A DNA stretch of 58,260 nt from an uncultured beta proteobacterium. Its GTDB lineage: Bacteria; Pseudomonadota; Gammaproteobacteria; Burkholderiales; SG8-41. A program made the translations under genes and the position numbers. The stretch spans positions 1-58,260 of the forward strand of contig CADECM010000010.1 in NCBI GenBank assembly GCA_902825845.1, written 5' to 3'. The notes under the pieces are model-generated. The model did not search any database and was not told where the DNA came from. It was given only the letters and a program-made list of their open reading frames with translations. This document shows positions 56,006-58,260 of this stretch, in pieces. Numbering within the stretch: the first letter of the stretch is position 1; every line of letters starts with the position of its first letter.

Positions 56006-56890
56006 TCACCTGCTTTTCCTGTTGCGCACAAACGCGATGCACGGATCCTCGCGCGGGGCGGCGTCGGTTGTAACCAGCGCGTCAAACGCGCCATCCGCAA
56101 AGGCACTGCCCGGTTCGACAAATCCCACCGCCAGCGTACGCGCGCGGAGCGTGGGCGCCAGCCATTGCGGCACACCCAGATCCTTGCGCACATGACCGTT
56201 GCCCGCCAGCAGCACTACGCCCCGCGACGCATGCTGCGCGACACTGTCCGCCATCACTGCGTCACGGGCCATCTGCCCGCGGGCCATCGCGGGCAGCAGC
56301 TTCGCGGGCAGCACATTGCAATGACCGGTTTCGATTTCGCGTTCCTGGGCGGCTTGCAAGGCAGACGGCACGGCGCGATCCAGATGCAGCCGGCGCACGG
56401 TACCGGGGTCAAATACAGCGGCGATACCTTCGCGCACGACGCGGCTGGTATCCCCGGTGGAAAGATTCGCGCCAATCAGCGGCACATCGTATTGCAGTGC
56501 CAGTGCCACAAACGGGCGGTAGTAGTCCCAGTTCCAGGCGCTTTTGCGCGTGCCCGCGCCGGCCGTAACGCGTGTGGCAGCATCGATCACATGTCGCGCG
56601 TCACCCGGCTTTTCCGCGCGCGCGCGATCAATGTCGCCCTGCCGTTCCCGATCCAGTTGTTCCATGGCGATGGCGGGACGCCAGCCGGCGGCGAACGCCC
56701 GGCGCAAGACCCCATAACGCAGCCGGTGATGCTCGGCGTTATCGTGCTGTTCGCCGAGGAGCACGATGACATCGCCTTGCAAACGCGCCTCCCAGTCACT
56801 GGCCGGTGGCGTGGAAACACAACCAGCCGCAATCGTAATCGGCACCAGCACGAGCATTAGGTGGCATCGAAAGAATGATATTTTTTTCAT
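56006..56890 (-). CDS. ChaN-family lipoprotein
   Basis: 294 residues from ATG 56890. A lipoprotein signal ends in ITIAAGC, so it is likely anchored in a membrane facing the periplasm or surface. The ChaN motif VIVLLGEQHDNAEHH is near residue 45; ChaN of Campylobacter binds two cofacial hemes and helps iron uptake. The C-terminal region VVLLAGNGHVRKDLG is also family-typical. No TonB receptor is adjacent, so an iron role is inferred only from family. Confidence 0.85.
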   Translation of the reverse strand: MKKISFFRCHLMLVLVPITIAAGCVSTPPASDWEARLQGDVIVLLGEQHDNAEHHRLRYGVLRRAFAAGWRPAIAMEQLDRERQGDIDRARAEKPGDARHVIDAATRVTAGAGTRKSAWNWDYYRPFVALALQYDVPLIGANLSTGDTSRVVREGIAAVFDPGTVRRLHLDRAVPSALQAAQEREIETGHCNVLPAKLLPAMARGQMARDAVMADSVAQHASRGVVLLAGNGHVRKDLGVPQWLAPTLRARTLAVGFVEPGSAFADGAFDALVTTDAAPREDPCIAFVRNRKSR

Positions 56891-56906
56891 TAAAATCAAT
56901 TACTTG
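56878..56906 (-). repeat. AT-rich dispersed element, copy k (across the ChaN start codon)
   Basis: The minus strand reads CAAGTAATTGATTTTAATGA followed by A/T bases; the ATG within it is the start codon of the ChaN-like gene, and the run of A codes for its first lysines. Confidence 0.6.
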
Positions 56907-57218
56907 GATCACAACACCCGATGGCTTGATGCGGCTACGGCCGGCGGGATGGCGTCGACACGGCATTGCCATCGCGCCATCATACGTTACAGGCTCGCGC
57001 GGATAGCCGTGCGTGCCGCGGGAATGTGGCAGGCGTGCATGGCTACGTCAGCCTTTGACCATGGCCAGAATTCTGCAGCGTCCGGCTTTGCGGGACGATA
57101 TGGCACCGCCATGCTGATCCCGGCACCGTGTAATGCATAGAACCTTCGGAAATTTTCCGGATCAGAATACTGTTCACATCAAGCCTGTTTCCGGGAACCC
57201 ACATAATCGGGAGTCACC
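56891..57218. other. 328-bp divergent gap
   Basis: Between the ChaN-like gene and the exported unknown at 57219. Apart from the AT-rich element at its left edge I see only a ribosome site (CGGGAG) before 57219 and no convincing gene. Confidence 0.6.
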
Positions 57219-57920
57219 ATGATAACCCGCTCAACCATCGTCAAGAGTTTTGCCGCACTCATCTGCGTGAGTGCCGGAACGGCGTGTGCTATTGCTGCCG
57301 CCGGTGACGTCTATGTCTATCGCGTCACCAACGGCTACAACAAGGAAACCGTCGGCCATGTTCGCAAGCAACTCACGCCGGCGACCACCCAGCAGGCAGA
57401 GGTCGTGTCCGTCAGTGTCGACAGCCCTGCGCTGGGCCTGGAACGCACCGATATCTACGCGCCGCAAGGCCGCTGGCTGCGCCACCCGCTGGACAACCAC
57501 GGCATTCCCGTCGAGTACGCGTTCAGCACGCCGCTGCCGGCAGTACCACCCGACCTCAGCGCCGGCCAATCGTGGTCCGTGCGAGTCCCGGCGCAGGCTG
57601 CCGGAGAGAGCAAAACCCGCAGCGTGCGCATCGACGGCCGCGTGCAGGGCAACGAACGCATCAGGGTGCCTGCCGGCGAATTTGACACCGTAAGAATCAG
57701 TCGCACCATTTACGCCGGTGACGCCGATTACTTTATCACCGAGACCACGATCTACGAAACCGACTGGTACTCACCCGCGCTCGGCCGCAGTGTGCGCACC
57801 GAAACACGCTCTGTGTGGCGCGACACCCGCAGCGGCTGCCGCCGCACGGAGCACTGTGATTACCGCGGCGACTGGCAAATCCTTGAGTTGGCCGAAGCGC
57901 CAGTTCGTCGCGCGCCGTGA
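57219..57920 (+). CDS. Exported protein of unknown function
   Basis: 233 residues with a signal peptide (SFAALICVSAGTACAIA). The mature part is beta-rich: GDVYVYRVTNGYNKETVG, LSAGQSWSVRVPA, RVPAGEFDTVRISRTIY, ETDWYSPALGRSVRTE. The last two segments recall DUF3108-like periplasmic proteins, a weak resemblance. One cysteine pair (SGCRRTEHC) near the C-terminus may form a disulfide. CGGGAG precedes the ATG. The next gene overlaps its stop by 4 bp, so the two likely work together at the envelope. Confidence 0.7.
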   Translation: MITRSTIVKSFAALICVSAGTACAIAAAGDVYVYRVTNGYNKETVGHVRKQLTPATTQQAEVVSVSVDSPALGLERTDIYAPQGRWLRHPLDNHGIPVEYAFSTPLPAVPPDLSAGQSWSVRVPAQAAGESKTRSVRIDGRVQGNERIRVPAGEFDTVRISRTIYAGDADYFITETTIYETDWYSPALGRSVRTETRSVWRDTRSGCRRTEHCDYRGDWQILELAEAPVRRAP

Positions 57921-58260
57921 ATTTCCCGGTCATGGTGCTGCTTGCGGCAATGAGCTGTCTCACCGGATGCGCCTCGATAACCGGCGTTGGTGCGGCCATA
58001 CGCGACCCATGGCAGGGCGCCACCTATGACGACGTGGTCGCGCGCTGGGGCGCGCCGGTGCGCAGCAGGTCGCTTGACGACAGCCGGCTGGCCTGCACCT
58101 GGCATACGGACGGCGTGGCATCGCGCGCTTCGGTGTGGCCATCCATCGGCATTGGCGGGGGCAGCGGCATGGGCGTTGGTATTGGCATCGGCGTCACCGC
58201 CGGCGCCAGCCGTGATGTGGCGGTCAGCTGCGAACGCACACTGATCTTTCGCGATGGGCG
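57917..58260 (+). CDS. Lipoprotein of unknown function, 3' end outside window
   Basis: About 114 residues are visible from GTG 57917, which overlaps the previous stop in GTGA. A lipobox LTGC at about residues 15-18 follows a hydrophobic stretch. The segment YDDVVARWGAPVRSR resembles SmpA/OmlA-type outer-membrane lipoprotein folds, which start similarly. It is followed by a Gly-rich run (GIGGGSGMGVGIGIGV). The gene continues past the window edge. Confidence 0.65.
   Translation, partial: MNFPVMVLLAAMSCLTGCASITGVGAAIRDPWQGATYDDVVARWGAPVRSRSLDDSRLACTWHTDGVASRASVWPSIGIGGGSGMGVGIGIGVTAGASRDVAVSCERTLIFRDG

Overview
The window is a GC-rich bacterial chromosome segment of betaproteobacterial, probably Burkholderiales, character. 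The evidence is the order trxB - Crp/Fnr-type regulator - ftsK - lolA - rarA ... serS, the glnB-nadE pair, and six orphan TctC/Bug-type receptors, a family expanded in Bordetella- and Cupriavidus-like lineages. No rRNA, prophage, insertion sequence or CRISPR array was seen. There is one intact tRNA-Ser (CGA) and a truncated copy beside it.

Layout. 1-8.8 kb: an incomplete thiamine-diphosphate (ThDP) enzyme, a decayed amidohydrolase fragment, an unusual tautomerase-TctC fusion divergent from a LysR regulator, an ACMSD-like amidohydrolase, an alpha/beta-hydrolase-fold protein lacking the catalytic serine, a second ThDP enzyme and an OsmC-like gene with an in-frame UGA. 8.8-20 kb: a large secreted hydrolase, a Sel1/SPOR protein, two TauD/TfdA-type dioxygenases, two TctC receptors, a quinone reductase-like MDR protein, tRNA-Ser, a diguanylate cyclase and a cupin. 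19.7-25.3 kb: serS followed without a gap by a Rieske oxygenase and a translationally coupled TctC; divergently, a TctC and a LigI-like lactonase. 25.4-30 kb: creD, a secreted RCC1 propeller, and a short ACP-like gene overlapping an adenylating ligase. 30-39 kb: the housekeeping block rarA, lolA, ftsK, Crp-type regulator, trxB, smr, glnB, nadE. 39.2-44.1 kb: ACP + ketosynthase, PAP2 phosphatase, methyltransferase, FemAB-like acetyltransferase, NUDIX. 44.1-48.4 kb: a MacAB-like ABC efflux operon. 48.5-58.3 kb: dioxygenase, ABM protein, D-threonine aldolase-like enzyme, cysteine dioxygenase-like cupin, a long amidase, a VOC protein, a TctC, a ChaN-like lipoprotein and two exported unknowns.

Most accessory genes look like uptake and breakdown of aromatic, carboxylic or amide compounds: binding proteins sit next to oxygenases, lactonases, ThDP lyases and hydrolases.

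Two observations stand out. First, a family of about 14 short AT-rich elements (consensus TAAGTATTTGWTTTTA followed by an A/T tail, about 30-40 bp) is spread roughly every 4 kb on both strands. Copies lie in intergenic gaps, across start and stop codons, and inside conserved genes such as rarA and nadE. I do not recognise this family. Second, the OsmC-like gene has UGA exactly where the second catalytic cysteine belongs (codon 127; first cysteine at 59), open frame continues after it, and a 7-bp hairpin with a GGUC loop lies 20 nt downstream, as expected for a bacterial selenocysteine insertion element.
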